From: an uncultured Bacteroidales bacterium
GTDB taxonomy: Bacteria > Bacteroidota > Bacteroidia > Bacteroidales > Paludibacteraceae
Assembly: GCA_902762355.1 (NCBI GenBank)
Contig: CACWNR010000014.1
Span: forward strand, 25,474-89,473
DNA length: 64,000 nucleotides
Direction of reading: 5' to 3'
Shown: positions 50,546 through 61,203 of the stretch, in pieces
Layout: every line of letters begins with the position of its first letter
Numbering within the stretch: the first letter of the stretch is position 1
The notes under the pieces: model-generated
What the model saw: the letters and a program-made list of their open reading frames with translations, nothing else
Told to the model about the DNA's origin: nothing
Databases searched by the model: none
Program-made: the position numbers and the translations under genes

Positions 50546-52201
50546 CTGCTCACGGCAGAACTGATTCTGCTCGGCGTACTCCAACATCGATTGAATCTTA
50601 CTGATAAACCGCGCTTGGCGCTGCTCGAAGATAGCGGGCGATAGATAGATCTCTGTCTGTCGCTCGTTTGTCATTGTTAGGGAGCAACCTATGCTGCGCG
50701 GAATATACGTGATGATGCCGCGTTGTGCTAAAGAGACTAATAATTGATGATTGGTGATAGGTGATTGGTGATTACCTATTTCATCAGCCTCGCGGACGTA
50801 TTGCAGGTCAGTATGAATGCCCGAGTATGAACGCATGAGGACATCGAGTAACTCCGCTTGTTCGCGGGAGAGATTATAGTCACCCAACTGATGACGCGGC
50901 ACAAGAATCTGCACACGCGGTTGGGCCTCATGTTCCTCTTCGAAGTCTATATAACCCGCTTGGGTAAGAATATGCAGGGCGGAGTAGGTCTGCAGCACGG
51001 GCAGTTTCATGACGTGGCATAACTGATCGATATGCAACGCAAAACGATGTCCGAGTCCGCTTCCTGCACCTATCTGCAGAAAATCCATCGTCTTATGATA
51101 CACACTCTCCACGAACTCCTTCGGCGGATACGTATCTATGATACGTTTGCGTATCTTCGCCGAGTCTTGTTGTGGATCAAAGAGCAGCACCGCATAAGCC
51201 GTTTCTCCGTCACGACCGGCTCGACCGGCTTCCTGATAATACGACTCCAGGTGAGAAGGCAGGTCATAATGAATGACGAGCCGCACGTCGGGTTTGTCGA
51301 TGCCCATACCGAAAGCGTTCGTCGCTACGATGACGCGTGTGTCTCCCCGTGTCCAGGCTTCCTGACGTTCGTTACGCTCTTTAGTGGTTAGGCCGGCGTG
51401 ATAGTAGTCACAAACTGATTGGTGATTGGTGGTTGGTGATTGGTGATTGAGCCATTCGGCTAATTCTTGGGCTCGCTTGCGGTTGCGCACATAGACGATC
51501 GCAGAGCCGGGTACGCGGGAGAGGATATGCGCAAGTTGTTCGGGTTTGTTGTCCGTGCGACGCACGATATAATGCAGGTTTTCCCGATGGAAAGATTTCC
51601 TTAAGACATTGTGCTCGTGAAAACCCAACTTATCCTGTATATCCTCGATGGTCTCTGGCGTGGCAGTTGCCGTAAGCGCCAGTACCGGCACGTCGGGTAG
51701 TAAGGCGCGAACCTCGGCTATCTTCAGATACGAAGGCCGGAAATCATAGCCCCATTCCGAGATACAATGCGCTTCATCGACCGCGATCATACCGATAGGA
51801 AGGTCTGCCAGACGTTTGCGGAACTCTTCGGACTCCAGGCGTTCGGGAGAACAATAGAGGAAGTAATAAGGACCATAGAGGCAATTATCCAAGGCTACAC
51901 GTTGTTTGTCATACGTCATGCCGGTATAGATAGCCGCGGCATGGATACCCCGTGCCTTAAGGTTCTCCACCTGATCTCGCATCAAAGCGATGAGCGGCGT
52001 GATGACGAGGCATAAGCGCTTATTCGGATCGTTCTGCGCCATGACGAGAGTAGGTATCTGGAAACAGACACTTTTTCCTCCGCCGGTAGGCATCAGCGCG
52101 AGCGTATCACGCCCTGCTAAGACGGACTCGATGATCTCCGACTGCAAGGGCCGGAAATCATCGTATCCGAAATACATATGTAGCGCCTCTTTAGGAGTCA
52201 T
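50459..52201 (-). CDS. recQ: RecQ-family DNA helicase, short form
   Basis: The 580-residue 3'-5' helicase has Walker A ([11 protein letters not shown]), [21 protein letters not shown], and the late helicase motifs [16 protein letters not shown] and [11 protein letters not shown]. The RecQ zinc motif is C-x16-C-x2-C-x2-C at the very end (FCREQ ... ACGHCDVC), with no HRDC domain. Two segments, near residues 250-263 ([11 protein letters not shown]) and 475-486 ([10 protein letters not shown]), are encoded by 7-bp-periodic tracts and sit where other RecQ proteins have ordinary loops. The start overlaps gltX by 4 bp. Confidence 0.93.
   Translation of the reverse strand: MTPKEALHMYFGYDDFRPLQSEIIESVLAGRDTLALMPTGGGKSVCFQIPTLVMAQNDPNKRLCLVITPLIALMRDQVENLKARGIHAAAIYTGMTYDKQRVALDNCLYGPYYFLYCSPERLESEEFRKRLADLPIGMIAVDEAHCISEWGYDFRPSYLKIAEVRALLPDVPVLALTATATPETIEDIQDKLGFHEHNVLRKSFHRENLHYIVRRTDNKPEQLAHILSRVPGSAIVYVRNRKRAQELAEWLNHQSPTTNHQSVCDYYHAGLTTKERNERQEAWTRGDTRVIVATNAFGMGIDKPDVRLVIHYDLPSHLESYYQEAGRAGRDGETAYAVLLFDPQQDSAKIRKRIIDTYPPKEFVESVYHKTMDFLQIGAGSGLGHRFALHIDQLCHVMKLPVLQTYSALHILTQAGYIDFEEEHEAQPRVQILVPRHQLGDYNLSREQAELLDVLMRSYSGIHTDLQYVREADEIGNHQSPITNHQLLVSLAQRGIITYIPRSIGCSLTMTNERQTEIYLSPAIFEQRQARFISKIQSMLEYAEQNQFCREQLLLAYFGETDAVACGHCDVCLSLSAVNS
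50744..50774. repeat. 7-bp-periodic tract inside recQ (b)
   Basis: GATTGGT/GATAGGT units in 7-bp register read in frame on the minus strand as [10 protein letters not shown], near residue 480 of RecQ. Confidence 0.8.
51416..51449. repeat. 7-bp-periodic tract inside recQ (a)
   Basis: Five GATTGGT-like heptamers (one GGTTGGT variant) encode [11 protein letters not shown] in frame, between the helicase strand RAQELAEWL and the conserved YYHAGL. Confidence 0.85.
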
Positions 52202-53736
52202 CCTAATCTAACCAAAGCGTCTTTTACGCGTTTCAGAGTTTCTTCTTTGCCAAGCACATCGGTAATCGCCCAGATATGCGGACCACGGGCTGCACCAACC
52301 AGACAGATGCGGAAGGCGTTCATTACGATGCCGACGCCGTATTCCCTCTTCTCAATCCACGGCATCACGATGCCATCCAAGGTCTCGGCATCCCATGCCG
52401 GCGCATTCTCGAGCACCTCAAGCAACTCCGTCATGTGACGCGGTGAGTCCTCTTTCCAACGCTTCTTAAGGGACTTCTCATCGTACTTGGTGGGAGCTAC
52501 AAAGAAGAAGTTTGTCTGCTCCCACAGTTCCGGAACGAAGTTGACGCGGTCCTTCGTCAAACCCACTACTGTGGCAACCATCTGCATATCGGGGTTCTCG
52601 ATTCCGTTCTCTTTCAGCGTCGGCAGGAACATCTCGGCTAATTCCTCATTGCTACGCAGTTGCAAGTACTGATGGTTGAACCATTTGCCTTTCTCGTAGT
52701 CGAATTTGGCACCGGCTTTCGATACACGATCCAACGAGAATTCCTGAATCAACTCATCCATCGTGTACATCTCCTTATCTCCGCTTCCATGCCAACCTAA
52801 CAATGCGAGGAAATTAATCACTGCCTCCGGCAGATAACCGCTCTCGCGGTAACCGCTGGACACGGTACCATCTTTCTGGTTGTGGAACTCGAGCGGGAAG
52901 ACGGGGAAACCAAGACGGTCGCCGTCACGCTTGCTGAGTTTACCGTTTCCGTCGGGTTTAAGCAATAGCGGCAGGTGCGCAAACTGCGGCATGGTGTCCG
53001 ACCAACCGAACGCACGGTACAGTAGCACATGGAGTGGGGCAGAAGGCAACCACTCCTCACCGCGGATGACGTGACTCACTTCCATCAGGTGGTCATCTAC
53101 GATATTGGCGAGGTGGTAAGTAGGCAGGTCATCTGCGGATTTATAGAGCACTTTGTCGTCGAGGATGTTGCTATTAATGACTACCTCGCCGCGGATGAGG
53201 TCATGTACATGCACGTCCTCATCAGGCTCTACTTTGAATCGCACGACGTATTTCTCTCCTTTTTCCAGCAGGGCTTTTACTTCCTCTGCACTCATCGTCA
53301 GCGAGTTGCGCATCTGCATACGCGTGCGGGCATCGTACTGGAAATTCGGTATCTCTGCACGCTTAGCCTCTAACTCTTCCGGCGTGTCAAAAGCGATATA
53401 CGCATGGCCCGAATCGAGCAGTTGCTTTACATACTGATGATATATCTCTCGGCGCTCACTCTGGCGATAAGGGCCATGTTCACCAATGGCTTCAATCTTG
53501 CCGTTGCGCATGCGAAGGCCTTCGTCAATGCCGATCCCTAACCATTCTAAAGCCTCAAGGATATACTCTTCTGCACCGGGCACGAAGCGTGTACTATCTG
53601 TATCTTCGATACGAAGCAGCATGTCACCGCCGTGCTGACGGGCAAAAAGGTAGTTGTACAAAGCGGTACGAACACCGCCGATGTGCAGTGCGCCGGTTGG
53701 ACTTGGCGCAAAACGAACTCTTACTCTTCTTTCCAT
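52198..53736 (-). CDS. gltX: Glutamyl-tRNA synthetase
   Basis: The 512-residue class I synthetase has [21 protein letters not shown] (HIGH motif) at the start and [11 protein letters not shown] (KMSKS equivalent) in the middle, with the C-terminal helical anticodon-binding part. Length fits the discriminating GluRS of this phylum. It lies 8 bp after the DegT gene and overlaps recQ by 4 bp, so both housekeeping genes may be read from the glycan cluster 2 transcript. No own promoter of the usual form is seen. Confidence 0.97.
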   Translation of the reverse strand: MERRVRVRFAPSPTGALHIGGVRTALYNYLFARQHGGDMLLRIEDTDSTRFVPGAEEYILEALEWLGIGIDEGLRMRNGKIEAIGEHGPYRQSERREIYHQYVKQLLDSGHAYIAFDTPEELEAKRAEIPNFQYDARTRMQMRNSLTMSAEEVKALLEKGEKYVVRFKVEPDEDVHVHDLIRGEVVINSNILDDKVLYKSADDLPTYHLANIVDDHLMEVSHVIRGEEWLPSAPLHVLLYRAFGWSDTMPQFAHLPLLLKPDGNGKLSKRDGDRLGFPVFPLEFHNQKDGTVSSGYRESGYLPEAVINFLALLGWHGSGDKEMYTMDELIQEFSLDRVSKAGAKFDYEKGKWFNHQYLQLRSNEELAEMFLPTLKENGIENPDMQMVATVVGLTKDRVNFVPELWEQTNFFFVAPTKYDEKSLKKRWKEDSPRHMTELLEVLENAPAWDAETLDGIVMPWIEKREYGVGIVMNAFRICLVGAARGPHIWAITDVLGKEETLKRVKDALVRLG

Positions 53737-53744
53737 ATATGTAT

Positions 53745-54998
53745 TTATTTCTCTATTGCACTTTTAATGGATTCCACAATATAGTCAATGTCCTCATCGG
53801 TGACCATCGGACCTGCCGGCAGACACATACCGATCTTGAAGATGGCTTCGCTGACGCCGTTGACGTACGCCGGACAATCGGCATAGACGGGTTGTTTATG
53901 CATGGGTTTCCATACCGGACGCGCTTCAATCTTACGCTCGAGCATAAACACACGCAGTGCTTCCACATTGTCGTTCGGTTGGCAGTCGGTAGTTGGGCTG
54001 TCCACTTGATGAATCACACCGGCAGCACCGCCTACGGCCGACTTAACGGTCTCTTTGTAAGCGTTCTCCTGTCCTTTGATACGTACCTCGGGATCGATAG
54101 TGATAGTGCATAGCCAGTAGTTAGCATCGTAGTCCGCGTTGGGGGCTTCGTGCAGATGAATACCCGGAATACCTTTCAACAACTCTGCATAGCGTGCCTG
54201 TACATGCTTGTGGTGTGCGATGTGGTCATTGACGATGGACATCTGACCGCGACCGATACCGGCACATATATTGGACATACGGTAGTTATATCCGATCTCT
54301 TCGTGCTGGTAATACGGGTAGGCTTCACGAGCTTGTGTGGCATACCACATGATCTTGTTCTTCTGCTCCTCGTCCTGACAGATGAGCGCACCACCACCAG
54401 AGGTGGTGATCATCTTATTGCCGTTGAAACTCAGTACACCATACTTACCGAACGTACCGAGTACTTGTCCTTTGAAACGACTACCGAACCCTTCTGCCGC
54501 ATCTTCGATAACAGGAATTCCATACTTATTACCGATCTCCATGATTCGGGTGCTGTCGTACGGCATGCCGTAGAGGGCTACCGGAACGATAGCTTTCGGA
54601 TATTTGCCAGTTTTGGCTTTACGGTCTAAGATGGCTTGCTCGAGTAGTTCCGGATCCATATTCCATGAGTCTTTCTCCGAGTCAATGAACACGGGTGTTG
54701 CACCGAGGTACTTGATGGGGTGGGAACTGGCGCAGAAAGTGAAACTCTGCACACACACCTCATCGCCGGGACCTACACCACAACCGATAAGCGCCAGATG
54801 CACCGCTGCTGTACCTGCCGACAGCGCAACGACTTTCTTGTCTTGCCCCACGAATGCTTCCAGGTCTTTCTCAAACGCATTGACGTTCGGTCCAAGGGGT
54901 ACTACCCAATTGGTATCAAACGCCTCTTTGATGTACTTCTGCTCCAGTCCTTCTTCGGACATATGAGCGAGACATAAGTATATTGTTTTCCGTTCCAT
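53745..54998 (-). CDS. DegT/DnrJ/EryC1-family sugar aminotransferase
   Basis: The PLP enzyme has 417 residues from Met 54998 ([23 protein letters not shown]); a longer frame would overlap the upstream gene. The PLP lysine lies in [19 protein letters not shown], with [14 protein letters not shown] (PLP ring contact) before it. It would aminate a 4-keto or 3-keto UDP-sugar, as PglE/EpsN do. Its adjacency to a PglC/EpsL-like phosphoglycosyl transferase suggests synthesis of the amino sugar that starts the repeat unit. The matching dehydratase and acetyltransferase are not in view. Confidence 0.88.
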   Translation of the reverse strand: MERKTIYLCLAHMSEEGLEQKYIKEAFDTNWVVPLGPNVNAFEKDLEAFVGQDKKVVALSAGTAAVHLALIGCGVGPGDEVCVQSFTFCASSHPIKYLGATPVFIDSEKDSWNMDPELLEQAILDRKAKTGKYPKAIVPVALYGMPYDSTRIMEIGNKYGIPVIEDAAEGFGSRFKGQVLGTFGKYGVLSFNGNKMITTSGGGALICQDEEQKNKIMWYATQAREAYPYYQHEEIGYNYRMSNICAGIGRGQMSIVNDHIAHHKHVQARYAELLKGIPGIHLHEAPNADYDANYWLCTITIDPEVRIKGQENAYKETVKSAVGGAAGVIHQVDSPTTDCQPNDNVEALRVFMLERKIEARPVWKPMHKQPVYADCPAYVNGVSEAIFKIGMCLPAGPMVTDEDIDYIVESIKSAIEK

Positions 54999-55006
54999 AA
55001 TAAGGG

Positions 55007-55615
55007 TTATATTATTTCGTTGTTGTAAGTCATGTGTTTGCCCAATACGGTACAAAAAATCATTTGTATATCTTTGATGAAGGAATAATTTTCCGCGTAG
55101 TAACGGTTGATTCGCACTTTATCAGGATAAATGACTTCATCGTTGTATCGGATAGGATTTTTGACGGTGGCTAATAGTTCCTCCTCGTTGCGATATTTGA
55201 GGGTAGCAGGCCCTGTAATACCCGGACGAAGCGTTAAGACGATGCGGTCTTCTCCTTGTAGTTTGTCAGCATAACCCGGCACATCAGGGCGTGGCCCCAC
55301 AAAAGACATCGCTCCGATGAACACATCCCATAGTTCGGGTAGTTCGTCGAGTTTGTATTTGCGCAGTTTGGCACCAAGCGGGGTGATACGTGCTTCTCCG
55401 GCTACACTCACGCTGCTACCACCATGTCCGACAGTCATCGAGCGGAACTTATGGCAGTTAAACAGTTTGCCATCCTTGCCTACACGTGGTTGTACAAAAA
55501 GTACAGGGCCCGGCATTTGGCACTTAATCAGGATAGCTACGACGAGCAATACCGGCCAGAGGAAAAGTAGGCCGATCAGCGCCATTGTTCTATCAAAAAG
55601 CCATTTGAGTATCAT
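55007..55615 (-). CDS. Initiating phosphoglycosyl transferase (PglC/EpsL-like sugar transferase)
   Basis: The 202-residue monotopic enzyme starts MILKWLFDRTMALIGLLFLWPVLLVVAI (re-entrant membrane helix). It carries KDGKLFNCHKFRSMTVGH, the LDELPELWDV (catalytic Asp-Glu pair) and FVGPRPDVPGYAD motifs. It moves a sugar-1-phosphate from a UDP-sugar to undecaprenyl phosphate, the first step of cluster 2. The Met at 55615 is chosen over a longer frame because it gives a 4-bp overlap with the glycosyltransferase upstream and a normal length. Confidence 0.92.
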   Translation of the reverse strand: MILKWLFDRTMALIGLLFLWPVLLVVAILIKCQMPGPVLFVQPRVGKDGKLFNCHKFRSMTVGHGGSSVSVAGEARITPLGAKLRKYKLDELPELWDVFIGAMSFVGPRPDVPGYADKLQGEDRIVLTLRPGITGPATLKYRNEEELLATVKNPIRYNDEVIYPDKVRINRYYAENYSFIKDIQMIFCTVLGKHMTYNNEII

Positions 55616-56379
55616 ATTTTGTTTCGTTTTACAAATTTTAGTTTTTTGTACAATCCACACACAAGGTTGAGGCCGGTATACCATATTGATACTACCGCAT
55701 TTTTTTTCTCTGCTTCATGCCATAGTTTGTAGTGCCATTGTATCATAGTTAATATGCTATGACTACTTATTGATCCATTCCTACCACGCCGATATTTGGC
55801 TAAGTTCTCCTCTAACAAGTAACAATCAGTCTTTTTGCAAACTTTTAGCCACATGTCGTAGTCATTATTCTTCTTTATATCTTCAATCTGTATGAGCCCT
55901 ACCTTTGTTGCATCATACATAACTGTCAGACACCCAGGCCAACAGAAAGCATACATTCCTATTTTTGTTACAAGTCTCGGACCGGTTACAATAATGCCTG
56001 TTGGCTTATCATCTTCATCTATTTCCGTGTACTCATGATAGGAGAACGCATAGCCGTTCTGCTGCATAAAGGCGATCTGGTGCTCCAACTTGGCAGGAAG
56101 CCACAAGTCATCTGAATCCAAGAAAGCAATATAGCGTCCTTTGGCTTCGCGCAAAGCTTTATTGCGTGTCAAAGCGGCTCCTTTGTTCTGCTCGTTTCGT
56201 AGATAATGGATACGTGGATCATTAAAAGAACCCACTACTTGCGCCGTGTTATCGGTTGAGCAGTCATCCACGATGAGCAACTCCCAGTTGGTATATGTCT
56301 GGGCAAGTACGCTACGAATCGATTCAGCGATGAATCGTCCGCAGTTATACGTGGGCATTATGATACTAACGAGTTCCAT
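55612..56379 (-). CDS. Family 2 glycosyltransferase
   Basis: The 255-residue GT-A enzyme has LVSIIMPTYNCGRFIAESIRSVLAQTY, VDDCSTDNT and LDSDDLWLPAKLE. The short length and the motif KNNDYDMWLKVCKKTDCYLL recall WcaA/EpsE-like enzymes that add the second sugar after the phosphoglycosyl transferase. Linkage is unknown. It overlaps the acyltransferase gene by 14 bp and the sugar transferase gene by 4 bp. Confidence 0.9.
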   Translation of the reverse strand: MELVSIIMPTYNCGRFIAESIRSVLAQTYTNWELLIVDDCSTDNTAQVVGSFNDPRIHYLRNEQNKGAALTRNKALREAKGRYIAFLDSDDLWLPAKLEHQIAFMQQNGYAFSYHEYTEIDEDDKPTGIIVTGPRLVTKIGMYAFCWPGCLTVMYDATKVGLIQIEDIKKNNDYDMWLKVCKKTDCYLLEENLAKYRRGRNGSISSHSILTMIQWHYKLWHEAEKKNAVVSIWYTGLNLVCGLYKKLKFVKRNKI

Positions 56380-57442
56380 TTAATTTGATTTTTCGGTTGA
56401 TAAACGCAATGATTAGACACAATGAAATGCTTCCTATTGTATATACAATCCAATGCCACGAGTTTGCAATCTGATATATTGTAGGTCTGCATCCTAACCA
56501 AAGAGGATTTAAACCGTATATTTTGATAAACAAATATGAAATCGGCTTAAACATGAACATGTGTAGGAAAAGAATGTAAATCGAATATATACCTAACGTT
56601 TGCAAAGTGACAGACGAGATTTTTAATTGACTGATATATTTGCTTATTCCGTATATCCACAAAGTTCCGGTAGAGCCGGTAATCAGTAGCAATACATATT
56701 GAATCGGATTGATTTGTTCGGACATATCAATTGAAAATGGAGAATATATCGCGAAACAAGCGGGTAATGCCAATAAACATATATGCCACCAGCGAACGTT
56801 CCATTTGTCTATGAAATTGCGTAAGAATAAACCAAGATATATAAAGACTCCGGCCATAAATACGCGAGTAACAAAAACGGTATTCAAGGACGGTATGATC
56901 CAATGTATTGTGGTTAATGTGAGACTTACCCCGATAAATACACCCATACCCGTAACGCATTGCTTTTGCCAGGAGAAATGACTTAACAGTTTATGAATTA
57001 GTGCTATCCCTACATATGCAAAAAACATACATTGTATAAACCAACAAGCACCTAAAAACGGATCATCATATACTTCTAAAAATCCAATGAGCAAACCTAA
57101 ACGTAATAAATAATCCTTCCAACCAAATAAGTGCGACACATCACCTGTGAGCGTACCAAAAAACTCATTAATTATACCACAATGAAAAAAGACATTATGC
57201 AAGAGTAGCGATATAATGCCGCATATAAGAAGAGGCATTGCCTGCTTCTTCCACCTCTTCAGCACAAAAGAACGTGTATTAGCAAGGGAGTCCTCCTTCA
57301 AAAAATACCCGCTAAGGATATAGAATAGAGGCATGTGAAAACTATATATGAGTTTATATAGTCCTTCGGGGCAGCATGAATGTCCGACCACCATGAGAAT
57401 GATGGCAATACCTTTCGCTATGTCAATTGTGCTATTCCTCAT
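56366..57442 (-). CDS. Acyltransferase family 3 (fucose 4-O-acetylase-like)
   Basis: The 358-residue integral membrane protein has about ten spans and the signature start RNSTIDIAKGIAIILMVVGHSC, with the catalytic His in VVGH and FHMPLFYILSGYF. It would O-acetylate a glycan residue, using acetyl-CoA at the inner membrane. It directly follows a glycosyltransferase gene (no gap) and overlaps the next, consistent with a role in decorating the cluster 2 polysaccharide. Confidence 0.87.
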   Translation of the reverse strand: MRNSTIDIAKGIAIILMVVGHSCCPEGLYKLIYSFHMPLFYILSGYFLKEDSLANTRSFVLKRWKKQAMPLLICGIISLLLHNVFFHCGIINEFFGTLTGDVSHLFGWKDYLLRLGLLIGFLEVYDDPFLGACWFIQCMFFAYVGIALIHKLLSHFSWQKQCVTGMGVFIGVSLTLTTIHWIIPSLNTVFVTRVFMAGVFIYLGLFLRNFIDKWNVRWWHICLLALPACFAIYSPFSIDMSEQINPIQYVLLLITGSTGTLWIYGISKYISQLKISSVTLQTLGIYSIYILFLHMFMFKPISYLFIKIYGLNPLWLGCRPTIYQIANSWHWIVYTIGSISLCLIIAFINRKIKLNGTR

Positions 57443-58174
57443 CTAAAAGAAAATCTTTTTAATGGCATTCAAGCTCTCTTTACTCCAAGCGGATTTCTGT
57501 GCCTGGTTTACCAAACCCGTACTGATATTTCCGACATTAGCGATACGCAGGGTAGGTTGGTACTGCACAGTCAATTGCGCGGCACGAACCCGTTCTGCCA
57601 TGTATATCTCTTCCCCGTACATAAAGCCGGGGAAAGACAGTTCGGGATTTTTCGCGATAAAGTTATGAGTAAACAGCATAAACGATCCGTGCCCTGCATA
57701 AATCGTACACGCCGTGTAAACTTTCTGCTGCTTATTTTTGATAAGGTATAAGCGATGATACAAACGATACAACCATGTGCAACTATAAATCGTATTCCAT
57801 ATGAAGAAGTTCCGTTTGGTCGGTCGAGTTAGCATATAGGGGTTTTCATGCCGATTGATCTTATCGGTGTAGATATCCGGAGCGATCCAGCCTATCTGTG
57901 CTGTATCGATTTGTACTAACTGCTCAAAGAAATCGGGTACGAGTTCGAGATCCACATTCGAGATAGACACAAAGTCATACTCTTTTGCTTTGGCATTAAA
58001 TATAGGTAGTGCGCCGCCTAAATAACCTCTATTTTCCTTGCCGTTATCGACGATCTCGATATCCACTTGCATGGCTTCTTTCACTTGCTCTGCCGCACGA
58101 TGAACGGACTCTACAAAATGGTGGAGTTCTTCATCGGAATGATAAGTGACGCATATGAGCAGATATTTTTTCAT
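57443..58174 (-). CDS. Family 2-like glycosyltransferase
   Basis: The 243-residue protein begins MKKYLLICVTYHSDEELHHFVESV and has IEIVDNGKENRGYLGGALPIF, ISNVDLELVPDFFEQL (DxD-like acidic site), and GWIAPDIY. This form is close to rhamnosyltransferase-type members of the family. YGEEIYMAERVRAAQ is the acceptor helix. It overlaps the next upstream glycosyltransferase gene by 4 bp. Donor and acceptor are unknown. Confidence 0.8.
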   Translation of the reverse strand: MKKYLLICVTYHSDEELHHFVESVHRAAEQVKEAMQVDIEIVDNGKENRGYLGGALPIFNAKAKEYDFVSISNVDLELVPDFFEQLVQIDTAQIGWIAPDIYTDKINRHENPYMLTRPTKRNFFIWNTIYSCTWLYRLYHRLYLIKNKQQKVYTACTIYAGHGSFMLFTHNFIAKNPELSFPGFMYGEEIYMAERVRAAQLTVQYQPTLRIANVGNISTGLVNQAQKSAWSKESLNAIKKIFF

Positions 58175-59076
58175 TTGTCTATGTAAGTTTTAATAAAATA
58201 AACGAGTATCCACCAGATGGATAACGGCATCATGAGGATAGCAATTACCGTCCATACCAAAGGTAGTAGCATTACCGTCTTGGCAATTTCTGTACTGCGG
58301 TATTTCACCATGCGCAAGAACCAGATCCATAGTTCTTCAGATATGCGTAATGCCCACAGCATTTTCGCCGTGCCCCGTAACTGTTGCGTCATATATGCCA
58401 TAAACTCGAAATTCCCCGCTTGCATCTTTATATATGACCCGGTCTTTCCTTGCTCGTTCTGATAATAGATAGCTCCGCACAAATCGGGTAGGAGCGCTTG
58501 TTTCGGATGAGTAGCAAAGCTCATAATATGCCATCTCCAATCCTCTCGAAAACGACATGCATTTTGGAATGTTAATGCATTGCGGCGAATAAAATCCGTG
58601 CGGTACAGGAAACTATGAATAGGTGTGGAAGCACCCAATCCCCAACGAACCAATATCTTATAGGAGTTGAGTCGTATGGCACGAGACGATGTCTGTTGAC
58701 CATGACTGTTTTCTGTACAGAATGCTGTATATGAGATATCCAACCCTTCGTTGTCCATACGTTGCACTTGCCGCTCCAGTTTATCCGGAGTGATCGTATC
58801 GTCGGCATCAAGGAATTGGATATATTCTCCTTGTGCATACTTCAATCCCATATCCCGTGCACTGGCACTTCCACCATTCAGTTTCTGCAACAAACGTACA
58901 CGTGGTTCACTGAGCGCGATGTTGGCTACCACTTCAGCCGTGTTATCCGTCGAACCATCATCCACGACAATACATTCCCAACTATCAAGTGTTTGCGCTT
59001 GAAGGGAAACTATAGCTTTAGGTAGGAACGGATCCTGATTATAGCATGGTATGATAATGGTAACAGTAGGTTTCAT
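58171..59076 (-). CDS. Family 2 glycosyltransferase
   Basis: The 301 residues begin TVTIIIPCYNQDPFLPKAIVSLQAQTL, have VDDGSTDNT and LDADDTITPDKLE for nucleotide and metal, and end in two hydrophobic helices (TVMLLPLVWTVIAILMMPLSIWWILVYFI). The enzyme is therefore membrane-anchored at its C-terminus. It lies in the tight glycan operon, 3 bp after the previous gene and overlapping the next by 4 bp. Confidence 0.9.
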   Translation of the reverse strand: MKPTVTIIIPCYNQDPFLPKAIVSLQAQTLDSWECIVVDDGSTDNTAEVVANIALSEPRVRLLQKLNGGSASARDMGLKYAQGEYIQFLDADDTITPDKLERQVQRMDNEGLDISYTAFCTENSHGQQTSSRAIRLNSYKILVRWGLGASTPIHSFLYRTDFIRRNALTFQNACRFREDWRWHIMSFATHPKQALLPDLCGAIYYQNEQGKTGSYIKMQAGNFEFMAYMTQQLRGTAKMLWALRISEELWIWFLRMVKYRSTEIAKTVMLLPLVWTVIAILMMPLSIWWILVYFIKTYIDK

Positions 59077-59079
59077 AAA

Positions 59080-59985
59080 TCAATCTATCCAGTGTGCTCC
59101 TTTTTCTTTGATTATCTTTCTGTTGGCTATAATATCCAAATGCATTGTATGGTATCGGCACAGTGCTTGGAAATAATAGAGCATATCTGCCGGTCGATGA
59201 TCCGCACATGCTGTATGTATAACTCCCAATGCATACCTCCATCTATGTAGCAAGCAACTCAAGCGACTATATCGTATATCTATAGCCCGCAAAATCAGGT
59301 TCTGATATATTGATTGCTTGCTCGGTTTTTTTGTAGGAACACCTTCTCGGTCATGGTAAACGCGGGCTGAAGGTACAAAAAATATGCCTTTTTGATGATA
59401 ATGCAGACGTTGCAAGTAATCACTATCCTCTGAATAATGAAAGAACAACGGATTAAAACCTCCGATACTCTCTAATACAGCCCGAGGTAAGAGCCAGCAT
59501 GCCGCATTGATCTCATCGGTATAATACCTTCCGGTTTTTCCTTTTGCAGTATCATGTAAGAATTGCTCCATTTCCGGAGAACGCATAAGCGCGTTATGGC
59601 AGAAATTACGGTCTATCTTATCTCCGTTACCGTTCATGTGCAACGGACTGATGAGACTATTATCATCTGCAAAAGATAAGAGGCAGTCTATCATGTCCTT
59701 TTCTATCCACGCATCCTGATTAAGTAATAAAACGTAATCAGCTCCATTAGATAATGAATACCGGATACCAACATTGTTTGCTTGCCCAAAACCAAGATTC
59801 GTTTTTTGAGCCATGAGAGGTATTTGCGGATAATGCGTTTCTATATATTCTTTAGTTCCGTCAGTCGAACCATTATCTATGATAACGGGGATAATCGGGT
59901 GGGTAGATTGAACAAGGCTGGAAAGGCATCGTTCCATCCATTGTATTCCATTATACGTTACTATTACGCAATAAATATTCTTCAT
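59080..59985 (-). CDS. Family 2 glycosyltransferase, rhamnosyltransferase-like
   Basis: The 301-residue enzyme shows YCVIVTYNGIQWMERCLSSLVQST, IDNGSTDGT, NLGFGQANNVGIRYSL and LLNQDAWIEKDMI (acidic metal site). AACWLLPRAVLESIGGFNPLFFHYSEDSDYLQRLHYH is the standard rhamnosyltransferase-type block. It overlaps the polymerase gene by 4 bp. Rhamnose as the donor is only a family-level guess; no dTDP-rhamnose genes lie in the window. Confidence 0.88.
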   Translation of the reverse strand: MKNIYCVIVTYNGIQWMERCLSSLVQSTHPIIPVIIDNGSTDGTKEYIETHYPQIPLMAQKTNLGFGQANNVGIRYSLSNGADYVLLLNQDAWIEKDMIDCLLSFADDNSLISPLHMNGNGDKIDRNFCHNALMRSPEMEQFLHDTAKGKTGRYYTDEINAACWLLPRAVLESIGGFNPLFFHYSEDSDYLQRLHYHQKGIFFVPSARVYHDREGVPTKKPSKQSIYQNLILRAIDIRYSRLSCLLHRWRYALGVIHTACADHRPADMLYYFQALCRYHTMHLDIIANRKIIKEKGAHWID

Positions 59986-61199
59986 TTCAATCCTCTTGAG
60001 TTATTTACTTTCCTATCTTTAGTCACAGCATCCTGCCACATTTCATAGCGGTATTCCGTATCTATGTGATCGTCCAAGATGGAAGTATAAGGAACAAATA
60101 GTTCATAATTATGCCGCTGCACATCTGGCCATACACGGTAAAAATATTTGCCCGAATAGAAAAAGAATATACATACTAAAACAACCTTAGTAAATGCAAA
60201 TTGAGTCAATTGATTTTTCCAATTCCCTATAAACTCAGACGTTATAATCAGCATAAAAACAGCAGTGTAGTTTAGAAATCTATAGAACCCAGAAATGGCA
60301 CATACGATAATGGCTATTCCCAAGAAAAATGTACTATAATGCACATAATCACTCACCATTTTCTCAGTGCGACCCGAGCTGAATTGTGCGAAATAGATTA
60401 TTCCTGCCATGCCTACAAGATAACGAAGTGCCAATTCAAAAAAACCGAAAATGTTGTTTTCTTGGTCGGCATAAGAAATGATTTTTTCTGCTCCTGGAAA
60501 ACTATCTGGTAGATGATTAATAAGAAACAAGATAACCGTGTTGCTCACAATCCAAAAGACAAAAGAAATACAGAAGGACAAAATAATGATTTTTAAGGAG
60601 ATCCTGGGTATTAAACCAGTTAGTGGGAATAGCAATGCGACTAACGCTGATAGATGGAACATTAAAGCAATACCGACAAGAATGAAGAAATAAGCCTTGT
60701 TTCCTCTCATATAATGATACATGCCTATTCCAATGCACGCAATAGCAATCGCTTCACGCATTACTTCTGTATTAAAGATAAAGAAATAACCGCTTATACC
60801 ATATAGTAGTGCACACAAGAATACATGCCGAGTGTATTTTTTTATCAAGTAAAAAATGCAACAATTGACAATCAATGATTCGAACAATTGAACAGCGTAA
60901 AATGAATTGAAAACTTTTTTACATACGATGTTCAGAATAGACCAGCCAGGCATAAAACTTCGTGTAAAGATGTTTCCTATAATGTACTCAGGATAATCAG
61001 ACGCTAAAGTAGGAACGCCATCGAAATCGCGCATGTAGAACTGCGTATCGCCTCCTACGCCGTTACGAAAACCGGCTATCAGAATAAGGAAAAGACATGT
61101 AAAGGCATACCATTTTGATTTGCCCGAAGAATCATCTAATCTATCGTAGAGTGCCGATAATACCAGTGTCATGACAATATATATAGCATAAACCATCAT
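59982..61199 (-). CDS. wzy: EpsG/Wzy-type polysaccharide polymerase
   Basis: The 405-residue membrane protein has about ten spans and the EpsG-family layout: FRNGVGGDTQFYMRDF after the second span, GWSILNIVCKKVFNSFYAVQLFESLI, and FIFNTEVMREAIAIACIGIGMYHY. This family joins lipid-linked repeat units in the periplasm. Its place between the flippase gene and the glycosyltransferases fits. Sequence identity in Wzy is low, so the call rests on topology, motif and context. Confidence 0.85.
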   Translation of the reverse strand: MMVYAIYIVMTLVLSALYDRLDDSSGKSKWYAFTCLFLILIAGFRNGVGGDTQFYMRDFDGVPTLASDYPEYIIGNIFTRSFMPGWSILNIVCKKVFNSFYAVQLFESLIVNCCIFYLIKKYTRHVFLCALLYGISGYFFIFNTEVMREAIAIACIGIGMYHYMRGNKAYFFILVGIALMFHLSALVALLFPLTGLIPRISLKIIILSFCISFVFWIVSNTVILFLINHLPDSFPGAEKIISYADQENNIFGFFELALRYLVGMAGIIYFAQFSSGRTEKMVSDYVHYSTFFLGIAIIVCAISGFYRFLNYTAVFMLIITSEFIGNWKNQLTQFAFTKVVLVCIFFFYSGKYFYRVWPDVQRHNYELFVPYTSILDDHIDTEYRYEMWQDAVTKDRKVNNSRGLK

Positions 61200-61203
61200 T
61201 CTT